Part shown: in pieces, positions 9,536 to 20,459 of the stretch | Position numbering within the stretch: position 1 is the stretch's first letter | How the letters are laid out: every line of letters begins with the position of its first letter | Source of the DNA: Bacteroidota bacterium | GTDB lineage: Bacteria; Bacteroidota; Ignavibacteria; Kapaibacteriales; UBA961 | Assembly: GCA_009919265.1 (NCBI GenBank) | Contig: RGCF01000001.1 | Coordinates: 1 to 64,000, forward strand | Length of the DNA: 64,000 nucleotides | Reading direction: 5' to 3' | The notes under the pieces: generated by a model | Databases searched by the model: none | Seen by the model: the letters and a program-made list of their open reading frames with translations, nothing else | What the model was told of the DNA's origin: nothing | Program-made: the position numbers and the translations under genes

Positions 9536-11730
9536 TGAAGGTAGCACACAGCTCAGCTGAACATCATAAAGCATTTTTAAACTTTATGCAGAGTCAGCAC
9601 CCGCAAGTTTGGACAACATATACTGAGTTGCAAAAAGGCATTCTTAGCGGACCAGCCCTCTCTCAAGCATTGATAGATACGGCAATTGTATTTGAAACCT
9701 ACATTTCAGAATTCATTTCTGATAAAACAGGTTTATCATCCATAAAACAACTGTTGGATGCTGAAAAAAAGGTCATTCAAGTTAAAGCCGACTTTACCAA
9801 AAAAGCATTGATACGTAGAAGAGGACAGATACTTGGGGATGATGCAATACAAGATATTGACAATGAATTTGCATCATTGAATCAGATGTTGAATGTGGAT
9901 CTCTCAGGCGATCGCGAATTAGATTTTTCCATGTTGGTGTTGAATATTGCATCCAAAGGAGAAGAGGCAAAAGACCTTCTTGACAGAGTTGAACTATTGT
10001 ATTTCTCCATGAGAGAAAAAGGAATGATTTCAGATTGGATCAGTGAATTCGCTGGAAAGAAATTAGACTTTGATCATTTGGAACATGCAGTCATAACAGA
10101 AACAAACGGTATCATTGCTTATGATGCACATCATCATAGAAAAAGAGATGGATTCGCACTTACAGATCGTCGTGGTACCAGAAGAGAAGTCACCAAGCAA
10201 ATCGATTATTGCATGATTTGTCATGAACGCGAGAAAGATTCTTGTTCAAAGGGCATTCATGAAAAAGATGGAACCATCAAAAAAAATCCACTTGGTGTTG
10301 AAAACAAGGGATGTCCTCTTGATGAAAAGATTTCAGAAATGCATTATCTCCGTAGAGAAGGATATCCGTTAGCGGCATTGGCAATGGTCATGCTGGACAA
10401 CCCGATGTGCGCAGGAACAGGTCATCGCATTTGTAATGATTGCATGAAAGGATGCATCTTCCAAAAACAAGAACCGGTGAATATTCCCAAAATAGAAACA
10501 TCTGTTCTTTCCGATGTACTGTCATTGGATGATGGACTCGAACTCTATGCATTGTTGATGCAATGGAATCCATTGCATATTCGCAGACCATATGCCCTCC
10601 CATATAATGGCAATAAAGTACTTGTGGTTGGTCTTGGGCCTGCAGGATATACACTTTCACATTATCTGTTAAATGAAGGTTTCGCTGTCGTTGCAGTGGA
10701 AGGTTTGAAAATCGAATCTGCTCTCGATATTTATGGTTTGAAAAAGGACGATGCACTTCCCTCTTTCAAACAAACAATTGAAAAAGAATTGGATGAACGC
10801 ATCATATCCGGTTTCGGTGGTGTGAGTGAATATGGTATAACATCACGCTGGGATAAAAATTTCCTGACTGTTCTGCAATTATTGCTTGAACGTAGAGAGA
10901 ATTTCAAAATTCTTGATGGTGTTCGCTTCGGTGGAACATTAACAATTGAGGATGCATGGAAACTTGGCTTTACTCATGTGGCATTGGCAACTGGTGCAGG
11001 AAAGCCAACACTCATTCGTATGAAAAACAATCTCAGCAGAGGTCTTCGCAAAGCTTCAGATTTTCTGATGGCATTGCAATTGACCGGTGCTGCAAGAATG
11101 GATTCAATGGCCAATCTCCAAGTTTCACTTCCCGCAATAGTCATTGGCGGTGGACTTACGGCAATTGATACTGCCACAGAAACTCTTGCATATTATCCAA
11201 TTCAAGTTGAGAAATTCTATCTACATGCCAAGACAATGCTGAAAGAATATCCCAATTATTTTGCAGAGATGTATGATGAAGAAGAACGCAAAACAGCAGA
11301 GCGCTTTTTCGAACATGGACATATCATACATACAGTAAGAACTCGTGCTAAAGAACAACAACAAGTTCCAGACTTCTTGCCCTATCTCAAAGAATGGGGC
11401 GGCGTTACACTGATCTATCGCAAAAAATTGCAACAATCGCCTGCATATAAACTGAATCATGAAGAAGTAAATGAAGCACTCGAAGAAGGAATCACCATCA
11501 TGGAAGAATTATCTCCCATAGAATGCGTCCTTGATCAATACGGTGCAATTGAATCAGTAAGATTCGAACATACGGGCCAAGAAAGAAAAGGCGAGATTCA
11601 TATCATGTCTGCAAGAACAGTATTTGTGGCTGCAGGCACATCGCCAAATACTACTTATGAAAAAGAGTATCCACAAACATTTAAACTGATGGATTCAGGA
11701 TACTATCAGCCATTTACCGTATTGAATTAA
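9535..11730 (+). CDS. FAD/NAD(P)-dependent oxidoreductase with GltD/DPYD-like Fe-S region, possibly C-terminally short
   Basis: CMICHEREKDSCSKG...CPLDEKISEMHYLRREGYPLAALAMVMLDNPMCAGTGHRICNDCMKGC, then VLVVGLGPAGYTLS dinucleotide fold and AIVIGGGLTAIDTATE. Confidence 0.8.
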   Translation: MKVAHSSAEHHKAFLNFMQSQHPQVWTTYTELQKGILSGPALSQALIDTAIVFETYISEFISDKTGLSSIKQLLDAEKKVIQVKADFTKKALIRRRGQILGDDAIQDIDNEFASLNQMLNVDLSGDRELDFSMLVLNIASKGEEAKDLLDRVELLYFSMREKGMISDWISEFAGKKLDFDHLEHAVITETNGIIAYDAHHHRKRDGFALTDRRGTRREVTKQIDYCMICHEREKDSCSKGIHEKDGTIKKNPLGVENKGCPLDEKISEMHYLRREGYPLAALAMVMLDNPMCAGTGHRICNDCMKGCIFQKQEPVNIPKIETSVLSDVLSLDDGLELYALLMQWNPLHIRRPYALPYNGNKVLVVGLGPAGYTLSHYLLNEGFAVVAVEGLKIESALDIYGLKKDDALPSFKQTIEKELDERIISGFGGVSEYGITSRWDKNFLTVLQLLLERRENFKILDGVRFGGTLTIEDAWKLGFTHVALATGAGKPTLIRMKNNLSRGLRKASDFLMALQLTGAARMDSMANLQVSLPAIVIGGGLTAIDTATETLAYYPIQVEKFYLHAKTMLKEYPNYFAEMYDEEERKTAERFFEHGHIIHTVRTRAKEQQQVPDFLPYLKEWGGVTLIYRKKLQQSPAYKLNHEEVNEALEEGITIMEELSPIECVLDQYGAIESVRFEHTGQERKGEIHIMSARTVFVAAGTSPNTTYEKEYPQTFKLMDSGYYQPFTVLN

Positions 11731-11811
11731 GTGGCAGACCACTATCAAATTGGTAGATTTGTATTCCATAACAATTCATGAACTATAAACCCTTAAACAT
11801 ATATCACCAAC

Positions 11812-12684
11812 ATGCTTGAATTACCGGTCTTACCAACTGAATTACCAAATAATCGTCGTCCCGAGTGGCTCAAAGTAAAAGCACCCGGTGGTGAAACTTA
11901 TGCGCAACTCAAGTCGATGATGCGCTCCAAAGCATTGCATACAGTATGCGAAGAAGCTCGTTGTCCCAATATTGCAGAATGCTGGAATGCAGGTACTGCA
12001 ACATTCATGATCTTAGGTGATACTTGTACAAGATCTTGTGGATTCTGTGCCGTAAAAACAGGGAGACCGATGGAAGTTGATGCGCATGAACCATTGCATG
12101 TAGCAGAAGCAATTCAACAAATGAATTTGAAACATGCAGTCATCACCTCAGTGAATCGTGATGAAAGAACAGATGGCGGAGCAGATATTTGGGCTGAAAC
12201 AATAGTACGATCAAGAGAATTGAATCCTGGCGTTAGTATTGAAGTACTTATTCCTGATTTTAAAGGGAAGATGGAAAATCTTCAAAAAGTTATTGATGCA
12301 AGACCAGATATTCTCAATCATAATACAGAAACAATTCCAAGACTTTATCGCAAAGTACGACCACAAGGTAAATATCCTTGGACACTTGCCGTTTTGAAAG
12401 AATGTAAAAGTCAAGGACTTCGTACAAAAACAGGAATCATGCTTGGTCTTGGTGAAACAAAAGAAGAAATCATCGAAGTCATGAATGATTTACGCGAAGT
12501 GGATGTTGATATTCTAACATTGGGTCAATATCTCCAACCAACAAAAAATCACTTGCCTGTCGATCGTTTTGTTCATCCAAGTGAATTTGATGAATTACGC
12601 GAAATAGGAATGAGTAAAGGATTTAAAATTGTTGAGTCGGGTCCGCTTGTACGCAGTTCTTATCATGCCGAACGACATATCTGA
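11812..12684 (+). CDS. lipA: Lipoyl synthase (radical SAM)
   Basis: [47 protein letters not shown]. Confidence 0.97.
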   Translation: MLELPVLPTELPNNRRPEWLKVKAPGGETYAQLKSMMRSKALHTVCEEARCPNIAECWNAGTATFMILGDTCTRSCGFCAVKTGRPMEVDAHEPLHVAEAIQQMNLKHAVITSVNRDERTDGGADIWAETIVRSRELNPGVSIEVLIPDFKGKMENLQKVIDARPDILNHNTETIPRLYRKVRPQGKYPWTLAVLKECKSQGLRTKTGIMLGLGETKEEIIEVMNDLREVDVDILTLGQYLQPTKNHLPVDRFVHPSEFDELREIGMSKGFKIVESGPLVRSSYHAERHI

Positions 12685-13457
12685 TGCTACGATTCACGAT
12701 CCTGGGAACCGGTACCTCTACAGGTATTCCATGTGTTGCCTGCAACTGTGAAACATGCATTTCAGAAGATCCCAGAGATACAAGACTCCGTACATCACTG
12801 CTCGTTCAATCAGAAACAACCACAATCATCATTGATACATCAGCAGATTTCAGACAGCAAATGCTGAAACATGGAGTAAAGAAGATTGATGGTATTGTGT
12901 ACACTCATCATCATTATGATCATATCAGTGGATTTGATGATACAAGGCCATATACTTTTTTCAATGATAATACACCAATTCAATGCTTTGCACTCAGACA
13001 AACGCATGAAGTGATAAGACAAACATTTCCTTATGCTTTTGGAGAAGCTGAACAAGTAGGTGGAGGATTGCCTGGCGCAGAGTTCACAATCATAGATGAT
13101 GAACCATTCATGATTGGTGATATCGAAGTAGTTCCAATTCCAATGAAACATGGAAGCATTCGAGTGAATGGATATCGATTTGGATCATTTGCATATTGTA
13201 CTGATACAAATCATGTGCCTTTATCTTCAATAGAAAAAATGCAGAATCTTGATATATTGATATTGGATGCATTGCGATATCATCCACATCCTACACATTT
13301 TACTATTGAAGAAGCGAATGAAATGTCAAAGATGATTAATGCAAAGCAGACATACTATACACATATCGCACATCAAATTAAACATGCAGATTGCGAGAAA
13401 ACATTGCCTGAGAATTGTTTTCTTGCTTATGATGGACTTCAATTCGAAATTGCATGA
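12684..13457 (+). CDS. MBL-fold metallo-hydrolase (PhnP-like)
   Basis: LGTGTSTGIPCVACNCETC...YTHHHYDHISGFDDTRPY; overlaps the lipA stop (TGATG). Confidence 0.88.
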   Translation: MLRFTILGTGTSTGIPCVACNCETCISEDPRDTRLRTSLLVQSETTTIIIDTSADFRQQMLKHGVKKIDGIVYTHHHYDHISGFDDTRPYTFFNDNTPIQCFALRQTHEVIRQTFPYAFGEAEQVGGGLPGAEFTIIDDEPFMIGDIEVVPIPMKHGSIRVNGYRFGSFAYCTDTNHVPLSSIEKMQNLDILILDALRYHPHPTHFTIEEANEMSKMINAKQTYYTHIAHQIKHADCEKTLPENCFLAYDGLQFEIA

Positions 13458-13876
13458 TGCAAAAAACCATTATCTTGCCTGCAATGCCAAGAGGTATTCA
13501 TGATATCACAACTGTGATTGAACACGAATGTTCCATGATGCTGCAGGATGCGCATATTGGTACTTTGCATTTGTTCTTGAGTCATACAAGTGCAGCCATT
13601 ACCATAAATGAACAAGCGGATCCAGATGTTCGATTAGACATGATGGATATATTGGACAGAATTGTTCCGATGCATCGTGAATTGTATAGACATACCGCTG
13701 AAGGTCCGGATGATATGACATCGCATGCCCTTGCTTCACTTATCGGATGTGATGTACATATTCCAATACAACATGGTTCATTGGCTCTTGGAACTTGGCA
13801 AGGAATTCATCTTTGTGAGTTCAGACATCATGCTCGAAATAGAAAATTGATTGCGACTTTACATATCATTCAATAG
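13454..13876 (+). CDS. YjbQ family protein (secondary thiamine-phosphate synthase enzyme family)
   Basis: LHLFLSHTSAAITINEQADPDVRLDM...HRELYRHTAEGPDDMTSHALASLIG. Confidence 0.88.
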   Translation: MMQKTIILPAMPRGIHDITTVIEHECSMMLQDAHIGTLHLFLSHTSAAITINEQADPDVRLDMMDILDRIVPMHRELYRHTAEGPDDMTSHALASLIGCDVHIPIQHGSLALGTWQGIHLCEFRHHARNRKLIATLHIIQ

Positions 13877-13883
13877 AGAACAC

Positions 13884-14219
13884 ATGAAAATCAAATTATC
13901 TTCCATAGCACATGCCAGGAGTGGCGATAAAGGCGATGCAGCAAATTGTGGCGTGATTGCATTCAAAGAAGAATGGTATCCAATCATTCGTGATGTATTA
14001 ACAACAGAACGAGTGAAAGAATATTTTACGGGTTTGACTCTTGGGGATGTTGATCGATTTGAGATCCCAAATCTTTGGGCGGTTAACTTCGTATTGCATA
14101 ATACATTGGGTGGCGGAGGAACCGTTTCACTCAAACTTGATGCTCAAGGAAAAACAATTGCCTCCGCAATGCTTCTGATGGAGATTGATGTTCCTGCAGA
14201 ATATGAACATCTTCTTTAA
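13884..14219 (+). CDS. AtuA-like C-terminal ferredoxin-fold domain protein, stand-alone
   Basis: LSSIAHARSGDKGDAANCGVIAF...NLWAVNFVLHNTLGGGGTVSLKLDAQGK. Confidence 0.75.
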   Translation: MKIKLSSIAHARSGDKGDAANCGVIAFKEEWYPIIRDVLTTERVKEYFTGLTLGDVDRFEIPNLWAVNFVLHNTLGGGGTVSLKLDAQGKTIASAMLLMEIDVPAEYEHLL

Positions 14220-14992
14220 TCAAATAAACTTTTAACCTCACCTACATTGACTATCAATGTATTTCTTTTCATATCTTGTTGTGTATCATTTGCTTTGTCA
14301 ATGATAAAATGCAATCGCTTTAATTGTGCACCTGCATCCGGAAATGAAGCTATGATTGCATCCATCCTTTGTTTTTGCAAATCAGCATTCAATACCTGAC
14401 GCTCTGTTGGATTCAAAATCTTCGCTTTTGGGGAATACACAGATTCTTCTCCTTTCTTTTTCTTTTTGTCTTGTTTCGCCGGTGCCACTGCTTCATAACG
14501 AAGTGGCGCCATATCGGGAAGCAATGTGACATTCACATGAAGATTACGATTCCCTTTCAGCATCGCAATTGTTTCTGCCATCACTTTATCGCCAACTTGA
14601 TTTGTCTTGGCAGCACCTGGATCAAATCCTTCCGCTGCAAATAGCTCCATACCTTTTGCTAATTTGTCTACAGTAAAATCCATTGGTACTTCTTCATATT
14701 TTGAAGCAGGTGGAATGCTGATGGTTTTTGTTGATTTAAGAATATCAAAACCATAAAAGAAGATGCTATAGTCTGCACCTGGTTTTACTGCCGATGAATA
14801 AGCACCGGTTTTAGCATTCGATTTAGCATCGGCGACTTTATTACCTTGTGAATCAGTGATTTCATAACTAACATCAACCGGTTTTCCTGTCACGCGATCG
14901 GTGATGATTCCTTTGAGCAATACTGTTGTTTCTTGTGCATTGACCATTGACAGGGTGAAGAAGGTCAATAAAGCGATCAGGATACCATGCAT
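14216..14992 (-). CDS. Exported protein with carboxypeptidase-regulatory-like N-domain
   Basis: Signal peptide MHGILIALLTFFTLSMVNAQ; LKGIITDRVTGKPVDVSYEITDSQGN. The internal ATG removes the overlap with the upstream gene. Confidence 0.6.
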   Translation of the reverse strand: MHGILIALLTFFTLSMVNAQETTVLLKGIITDRVTGKPVDVSYEITDSQGNKVADAKSNAKTGAYSSAVKPGADYSIFFYGFDILKSTKTISIPPASKYEEVPMDFTVDKLAKGMELFAAEGFDPGAAKTNQVGDKVMAETIAMLKGNRNLHVNVTLLPDMAPLRYEAVAPAKQDKKKKKGEESVYSPKAKILNPTERQVLNADLQKQRMDAIIASFPDAGAQLKRLHFIIDKANDTQQDMKRNTLIVNVGEVKSLFD

Positions 14993-15005
14993 GAAATGCC
15001 TCGAC

Positions 15006-15761
15006 TTATGAGTTGAGAAAGGATTGTATGCCTTGTTTGCAATCATCTGTCATGCGGGTGAATGCATTCATTGATGCTGCATAATTGAGACCGGCTTCAA
15101 GCGACATGCCATGCAGATTTGCCAACATGTCTTTTGTGAGAGCCATTGATGAAGAACTATTCTTTTGAAGTGTTTGTGCCAATTGTTCTACGGTTGTTTG
15201 CAATTCGGCATCGGCGACGCAATGTGTGATGAGTCCAATGCGCTCTGCTTCTTTTGCAGAGATATTTTCAGCGGAAAGAAGCAGCCTTCTTGCTTTTGTG
15301 TCCCCAATCTTCCGCAATAGATAAACCATCACAATTGCGGGAATGAAACCAATTTTTACTTCTGAATATCCAAACAATGCAGATTCACCGGCTATAACGA
15401 AATCACATACCGTTGCCAAACCACATCCACCGGCTATTGCCGGACCATGTACTTTTGCTATGACAGGTTTTGGACATGTATATACGGCATGAAATGCTGT
15501 TTTCAAATGGAGTGAGTCTTGATGATTTTCTTGAATGGAAAATCCCGACATATGCTGTACATACTCAAGATCGGCACCTGCGCAAAATGCTTTTCCATTA
15601 CCTTCCAGAATAATGACTGAAATATCTTGTCTGGCACCCAGATCAATAAATGCATCATGAATTTCAGAAAGCAAAGCCGGACTGAGAGCATTGCGCTTTT
15701 CAGGCCTATTCAATCGCACTGTGGCTATACCGCCATGTTCAAGGATCTCAAGAAAATTCAT
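15006..15761 (-). CDS. Enoyl-CoA hydratase/isomerase family protein
   Basis: VRLNRPEKRNALSPALLSEI...AFCAGADLEY...VHGPAIAGGCGLATVCDFVIA. Confidence 0.92.
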   Translation of the reverse strand: MNFLEILEHGGIATVRLNRPEKRNALSPALLSEIHDAFIDLGARQDISVIILEGNGKAFCAGADLEYVQHMSGFSIQENHQDSLHLKTAFHAVYTCPKPVIAKVHGPAIAGGCGLATVCDFVIAGESALFGYSEVKIGFIPAIVMVYLLRKIGDTKARRLLLSAENISAKEAERIGLITHCVADAELQTTVEQLAQTLQKNSSSSMALTKDMLANLHGMSLEAGLNYAASMNAFTRMTDDCKQGIQSFLNS

Positions 15762-15877
15762 TGCCTGCCAATTCAAACGGTGAGTAAATCGTAGATTTGC
15801 CTGAAAACAATCTATGCAAATATACCAAGAAACCAAGCAAACAAAGGTGTATTGCTCAATACAAATTCCCTTGATTC

Positions 15878-17128
15878 ATGAAACAAATCTCAATCCCAAA
15901 AATCCCTCAAACACATAAACAACCTGTATTTGGTTCAAAAGAGATTCGCGACTTGTTTTTGATTGATAAATCCATCACTTTTTTGAATAATGGGTCATTT
16001 GGTGCAACACCAAGACATATTCTTGAATATCAAGATTCCATAAGACAAAGAATGGAATTACAACCCGTGAATTTCATGGTTCAACAATTACCTCTATTGC
16101 TTCGTAATGCTCTACAAAATATCGCTCCATTCATTGGAGCTCATGCGGATGATCTCGTCTTTGTGGATAATGCTACAACCGGTGCAAATGCTGTCATACA
16201 GTCATTGATGCATTCATGGAAAAAAGGCGATGAAATTCTCACGACAAATCATGTATATGGAGCTGTTCGCACAACACTTCAACATGCAACGTCAATTATG
16301 GGTGCAAAACTTATAGAAGCGCATGTACCGTTTCCAATATCCGATGAGTTGGATTGTATCAATGCGATTAAAAAACATCTCAATAAAAAGACCAAACTCC
16401 TAGTGATTGATCATATCACTTCGCCAACCGGAATCATATTTCCCATCAAAAAAATCATAGCTGAATGTACAAAGAAAAATATTCCAGTATTCGTGGACGG
16501 AGCACATGCTCCCGGTATGATTCCATTGAATCTCAATGAATTGAATGCTGATTGGTATACAGGAAATTGTCATAAATGGTTATTTGCACCAAAGGGATGC
16601 GCGTTATTATGGACGCATCCAACACATCAACCTATAATGCATCCAACTGTGATTTCACATGGATATAAGCAGGGTTATCATCAAGAGTTTGATTGGACTG
16701 GCACAAAAGATCATAGCGCCTATATTGCATCGCAATTGGGAATGAAATTCCATCAATCAATGGATTCAGAATATCTCATGATGGCATATCATGCAAAAGC
16801 CATAGCCATGCGAAATATGATCTCCGAAGCGTGGAAGACACATGTGCCATCCCCAGACTCAATGATTGGATCCCTTGCTTCAATTGAAGCACCAAAACAC
16901 TTGCAATATGATGGCAAAGATGCTCTACTCTATGCACAAGCTTTGCATGATATCCTCTGGAATGACCATAAGATTGAAATCCCGGTCATACCATTTGCTG
17001 GGAAAATCTGGATTCGCATTTCCATACAAGTTTTCAATCGCTTGAAAGACTATGTACATCTCATGGAGATTGTTCCAACAATAAAGAAAGCACAAATAAT
17101 CAAGATGTTGAAAACATTGAAAACCTGA
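15878..17128 (+). CDS. Class V aminotransferase (isopenicillin N epimerase-like)
   Basis: FLNNGSFGATPRHIL...FVDNATTGANAVIQS...VDGAHAPGMIPLNL...WYTGNCHKWLFAPKGCALLW. Confidence 0.88.
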   Translation: MKQISIPKIPQTHKQPVFGSKEIRDLFLIDKSITFLNNGSFGATPRHILEYQDSIRQRMELQPVNFMVQQLPLLLRNALQNIAPFIGAHADDLVFVDNATTGANAVIQSLMHSWKKGDEILTTNHVYGAVRTTLQHATSIMGAKLIEAHVPFPISDELDCINAIKKHLNKKTKLLVIDHITSPTGIIFPIKKIIAECTKKNIPVFVDGAHAPGMIPLNLNELNADWYTGNCHKWLFAPKGCALLWTHPTHQPIMHPTVISHGYKQGYHQEFDWTGTKDHSAYIASQLGMKFHQSMDSEYLMMAYHAKAIAMRNMISEAWKTHVPSPDSMIGSLASIEAPKHLQYDGKDALLYAQALHDILWNDHKIEIPVIPFAGKIWIRISIQVFNRLKDYVHLMEIVPTIKKAQIIKMLKTLKT

Positions 17129-17175
17129 CTTTTCTTCTTCTTCGTAAATTGCATGACAATAATTATGAGTGAATC

Positions 17176-20100
17176 ATGATACAATTCTTAGTATTCTGTT
17201 CTATATTTTTTGCCTCATCTTCCATTATCAATGCACAACAACCATTGTGGATGCGATATCCGGCAATATCTCCGGATGGATCGACGATTGCATTTGCATT
17301 TCAAGGTGATATTTGGAAAGTAACTTCAAAAGGAGGCAAAGCAGAACGCATCACTTCAAATGATGCTTATGATGTGTCGCCTGTGTGGTCACCCGATGGA
17401 AAAAATATTGCCTTTGCATCGGATAGACATGGCAATATGGATATATTCATCATGCCTGCTGAAGGCGGATCCCCAAGAAGATTAACCTATCACTCAGCCA
17501 ATGAAATTCCTTCAGCATTTTCCCATGATGGTGCAGCACTATATGTATCTACTCATATTCAAGATTCACCAAAGAATAGTCAATTTCCATCAGGTGGTAT
17601 GGGCGAACTCTATGCAATATCAGTCAAGGATGGAGCGAGAACCCAAACTCTCACAACACCCGCAGAAGAAATTGCAGTAGATCCTCAAGGTGGGTTTTTG
17701 ATCTATCAAGACAAACGAGGTGGAGAAAATTATTGGAGAAAACATCATACTTCATCCATCGCACGCGATATTTGGAAAGTTGATCTCAAATCAAAATCAC
17801 ATATACGACTCATTGAACACCCTGCTGAGGATAGAGAACCAGTGATATCTTCAGATGGGAAAACATGCTATGTATTGTCTGAGCGTTCTGGAACATTTAA
17901 TGTGTGGTCTTTTCCAATTGACAATCCCGGATCCATCAAACAATTAACCTCATTTACCAAACATCCAATTCGTTTTTTATCAATAGACAATCAAGGTATA
18001 TTGTGTTTTAATGTTCATGGCGGGATTTATACTCTTGATACAAAATCAGCAAATGCCTCACCTATACAGGTAAAGATTGATATAAACAATGACTCTCGTC
18101 GTAATGACATAGCATATAAAATGCTGAATCAGGGAGCCACCGAAATGGCCTTATCTCCCAGTGGAAAAGAAGTGGCCTTTGTTATACGAGGAGAAATATT
18201 TGTGACGGCAGTAGATCATGAAGTCACAAAACGCATCACAAATACCCCTGGTCAAGAACGCTCGGTGAGCTTTTCTCCCGATGGAAAATCTTTATTATAT
18301 GCCGGAGAGCGAAATGGTTCATGGAATATTTATCAAACAAGTTTGACACGAAAATCAGAACCATTTTTCTATCGCTCAACAGTATTGGAAGAAAAAGCTA
18401 TTGTTGATTCAGATAAGGATGAGTTTCAACCACGCTTTTCTCCGGATGGTAAAGAAGTGGCTTATCTTGAAAATCGTGTTGTACTAAAAGTAAAAAATAT
18501 TGCTTCAAATGATATTCGACTTATCATGGATAGCACATACAATTATTCCTATACTGATGGTGATCAATGGTATGAATGGTCGCCCGATGGTAAGTGGTTT
18601 TTGGTTTCAATCATAGATAAAGATCGATGGGTTGACGAAGTAGGAATCATTGATGCGCAAGGAAAAGGTACAATCAGAAATATCACACAAAGCGGATATA
18701 GTGATAATCAACCGAAATGGGCAAAGAATGGAAAACTCTTTATCTATTCAAGTGATAAAGCAGGTTTCAGAAGCCATGGATCTTGGGGTGCAGAATCCGA
18801 TGTATACGGTACATTCTTTACGCAAGAAGCATATGATCGATTTAAAATGAGTAAAGATGAATTTGAATTACAAAAAATGCGCGAGAAAGATGAAGAATTA
18901 AGTTTTGATGAGCAACGAAAAAAGGACTCACTAGAAAAAGAAAGAAAAAAAGGGAATGTAACAATCGATGTATCGGAACCTATCACAATTGATTTCGATA
19001 GATTGGAAGAAAGAACAATGAGATTCACGATTCATTCATCGAATCTTGCTGATTATGTACTATCACCTGATGGTGAACGATTGTACTATCTCTCACGATT
19101 CGAAAAAGGGTTTGATATATGGGTGCAGAAGTTTCGCGAAAAAGAAACAAAGCTTCTTGCAAAACTGGGAGCCGGTTCAGGTGCTCTAGAGCAAAGTCCG
19201 GATGGTAGGTATATATTTGTGATTTCCGATGGGAAAATCACTCGAATTGATACAAGCAATGGAAATCAAAAAGCAATTTCATTTAAAGCAGAAATGGATT
19301 TGAATGCACCTGCTGAACGTGCCTATATCTTCGATCATGCTTGGCGACAAGCTCGTGAAAAGTTTTATGTAAGTACTCTACATGGTGTTGATTGGAATTT
19401 CTATCGGAATGCCTATGAACAATTCTTGCCATCGATTGATAATAATTATGATTTTGCAGAATTACTTAGTGAATTACTTGGTGAATTGAATGCATCTCAT
19501 ACAGGAAGCGGTTATCGAGCACAATATTCTGATGAAATCCGTGATCAAACTGCAGTATTGGGTGCCTTTTGGGATGAATCATATACCGGTCCCGGACTCA
19601 AGATCTTGGAAATCATTGAAAAATCTCCGCTTGATCATCCCAAAAAATTAATGCAAGCAGGAATGATCATTGAAAAGATTGATGGTATTGCGATTACATC
19701 AATGAATATTGACAATATTCTCAATCGAAAGGCAGACAAACAAGTGCTACTTTCAATCTATGATTCAAAAAAGAATAAACGATTTGATGAAACCATCAAA
19801 CCAATCTCCTTTGGATCACAAGAAGAATTACTCTATCAGCGGTGGGTACAGCAATGCAGATCAATGGTGGATTCTTTATCGAAAGGAAAGATTGGATATG
19901 TTCATGTCAGAGGAATGAATAGCGAAAGTTATCGTGAAGCATATTCAGAGATATTGGGAAGGCATGCAGATAAAAGTGGAATCATTGTTGATACAAGATT
20001 TAATGGCGGAGGATGGTTGCATGACGATCTTGCTACATTGCTCTCCGGAAAGCAATATGTGAAGCTTGTGCCACGCGGACAATTGATTGGCTCTGAACCG

Positions 20101-20433
20101 CAAAATAAATGGCAAAAGAGATCTGTGGTATTGATGAATGAGAGTAATTATTCAGATGCGCATTTCTTTCCTTGGACATATAAACAATTGAATATTGGTA
20201 AGTTGATTGGCATGCCTGTCCCTGGAACAGCGACAGCTGTATGGTGGGAAACACAAATTGACCCAACACTTTACTTTGGTATTCCTCAAGTCGGTACAAT
20301 TGGAAATGATGGAAAATATCTTGAGAACAATCAACTTGAGCCGGATATTAAAGTAATGAATATGCCTGAGGATTTTGCAAATGGTATTGACAAACAAATT
20401 CAGGCAGCAGTGAAAGAATTATTGAATAATTAA
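17176..20433 (+). CDS. Tricorn-type S41 family protease with beta-propeller and PDZ regions
   Basis: Signal peptide; repeated SPDGKxIAF blades; C-terminal PDZ-like and tail-specific protease region (GIIVDTRFNGGGWLHDDLATLLSG). Confidence 0.92.
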   Translation: MIQFLVFCSIFFASSSIINAQQPLWMRYPAISPDGSTIAFAFQGDIWKVTSKGGKAERITSNDAYDVSPVWSPDGKNIAFASDRHGNMDIFIMPAEGGSPRRLTYHSANEIPSAFSHDGAALYVSTHIQDSPKNSQFPSGGMGELYAISVKDGARTQTLTTPAEEIAVDPQGGFLIYQDKRGGENYWRKHHTSSIARDIWKVDLKSKSHIRLIEHPAEDREPVISSDGKTCYVLSERSGTFNVWSFPIDNPGSIKQLTSFTKHPIRFLSIDNQGILCFNVHGGIYTLDTKSANASPIQVKIDINNDSRRNDIAYKMLNQGATEMALSPSGKEVAFVIRGEIFVTAVDHEVTKRITNTPGQERSVSFSPDGKSLLYAGERNGSWNIYQTSLTRKSEPFFYRSTVLEEKAIVDSDKDEFQPRFSPDGKEVAYLENRVVLKVKNIASNDIRLIMDSTYNYSYTDGDQWYEWSPDGKWFLVSIIDKDRWVDEVGIIDAQGKGTIRNITQSGYSDNQPKWAKNGKLFIYSSDKAGFRSHGSWGAESDVYGTFFTQEAYDRFKMSKDEFELQKMREKDEELSFDEQRKKDSLEKERKKGNVTIDVSEPITIDFDRLEERTMRFTIHSSNLADYVLSPDGERLYYLSRFEKGFDIWVQKFREKETKLLAKLGAGSGALEQSPDGRYIFVISDGKITRIDTSNGNQKAISFKAEMDLNAPAERAYIFDHAWRQAREKFYVSTLHGVDWNFYRNAYEQFLPSIDNNYDFAELLSELLGELNASHTGSGYRAQYSDEIRDQTAVLGAFWDESYTGPGLKILEIIEKSPLDHPKKLMQAGMIIEKIDGIAITSMNIDNILNRKADKQVLLSIYDSKKNKRFDETIKPISFGSQEELLYQRWVQQCRSMVDSLSKGKIGYVHVRGMNSESYREAYSEILGRHADKSGIIVDTRFNGGGWLHDDLATLLSGKQYVKLVPRGQLIGSEPQNKWQKRSVVLMNESNYSDAHFFPWTYKQLNIGKLIGMPVPGTATAVWWETQIDPTLYFGIPQVGTIGNDGKYLENNQLEPDIKVMNMPEDFANGIDKQIQAAVKELLNN

Positions 20434-20459
20434 AAGCTATGATGAAATGATTTGTATCT

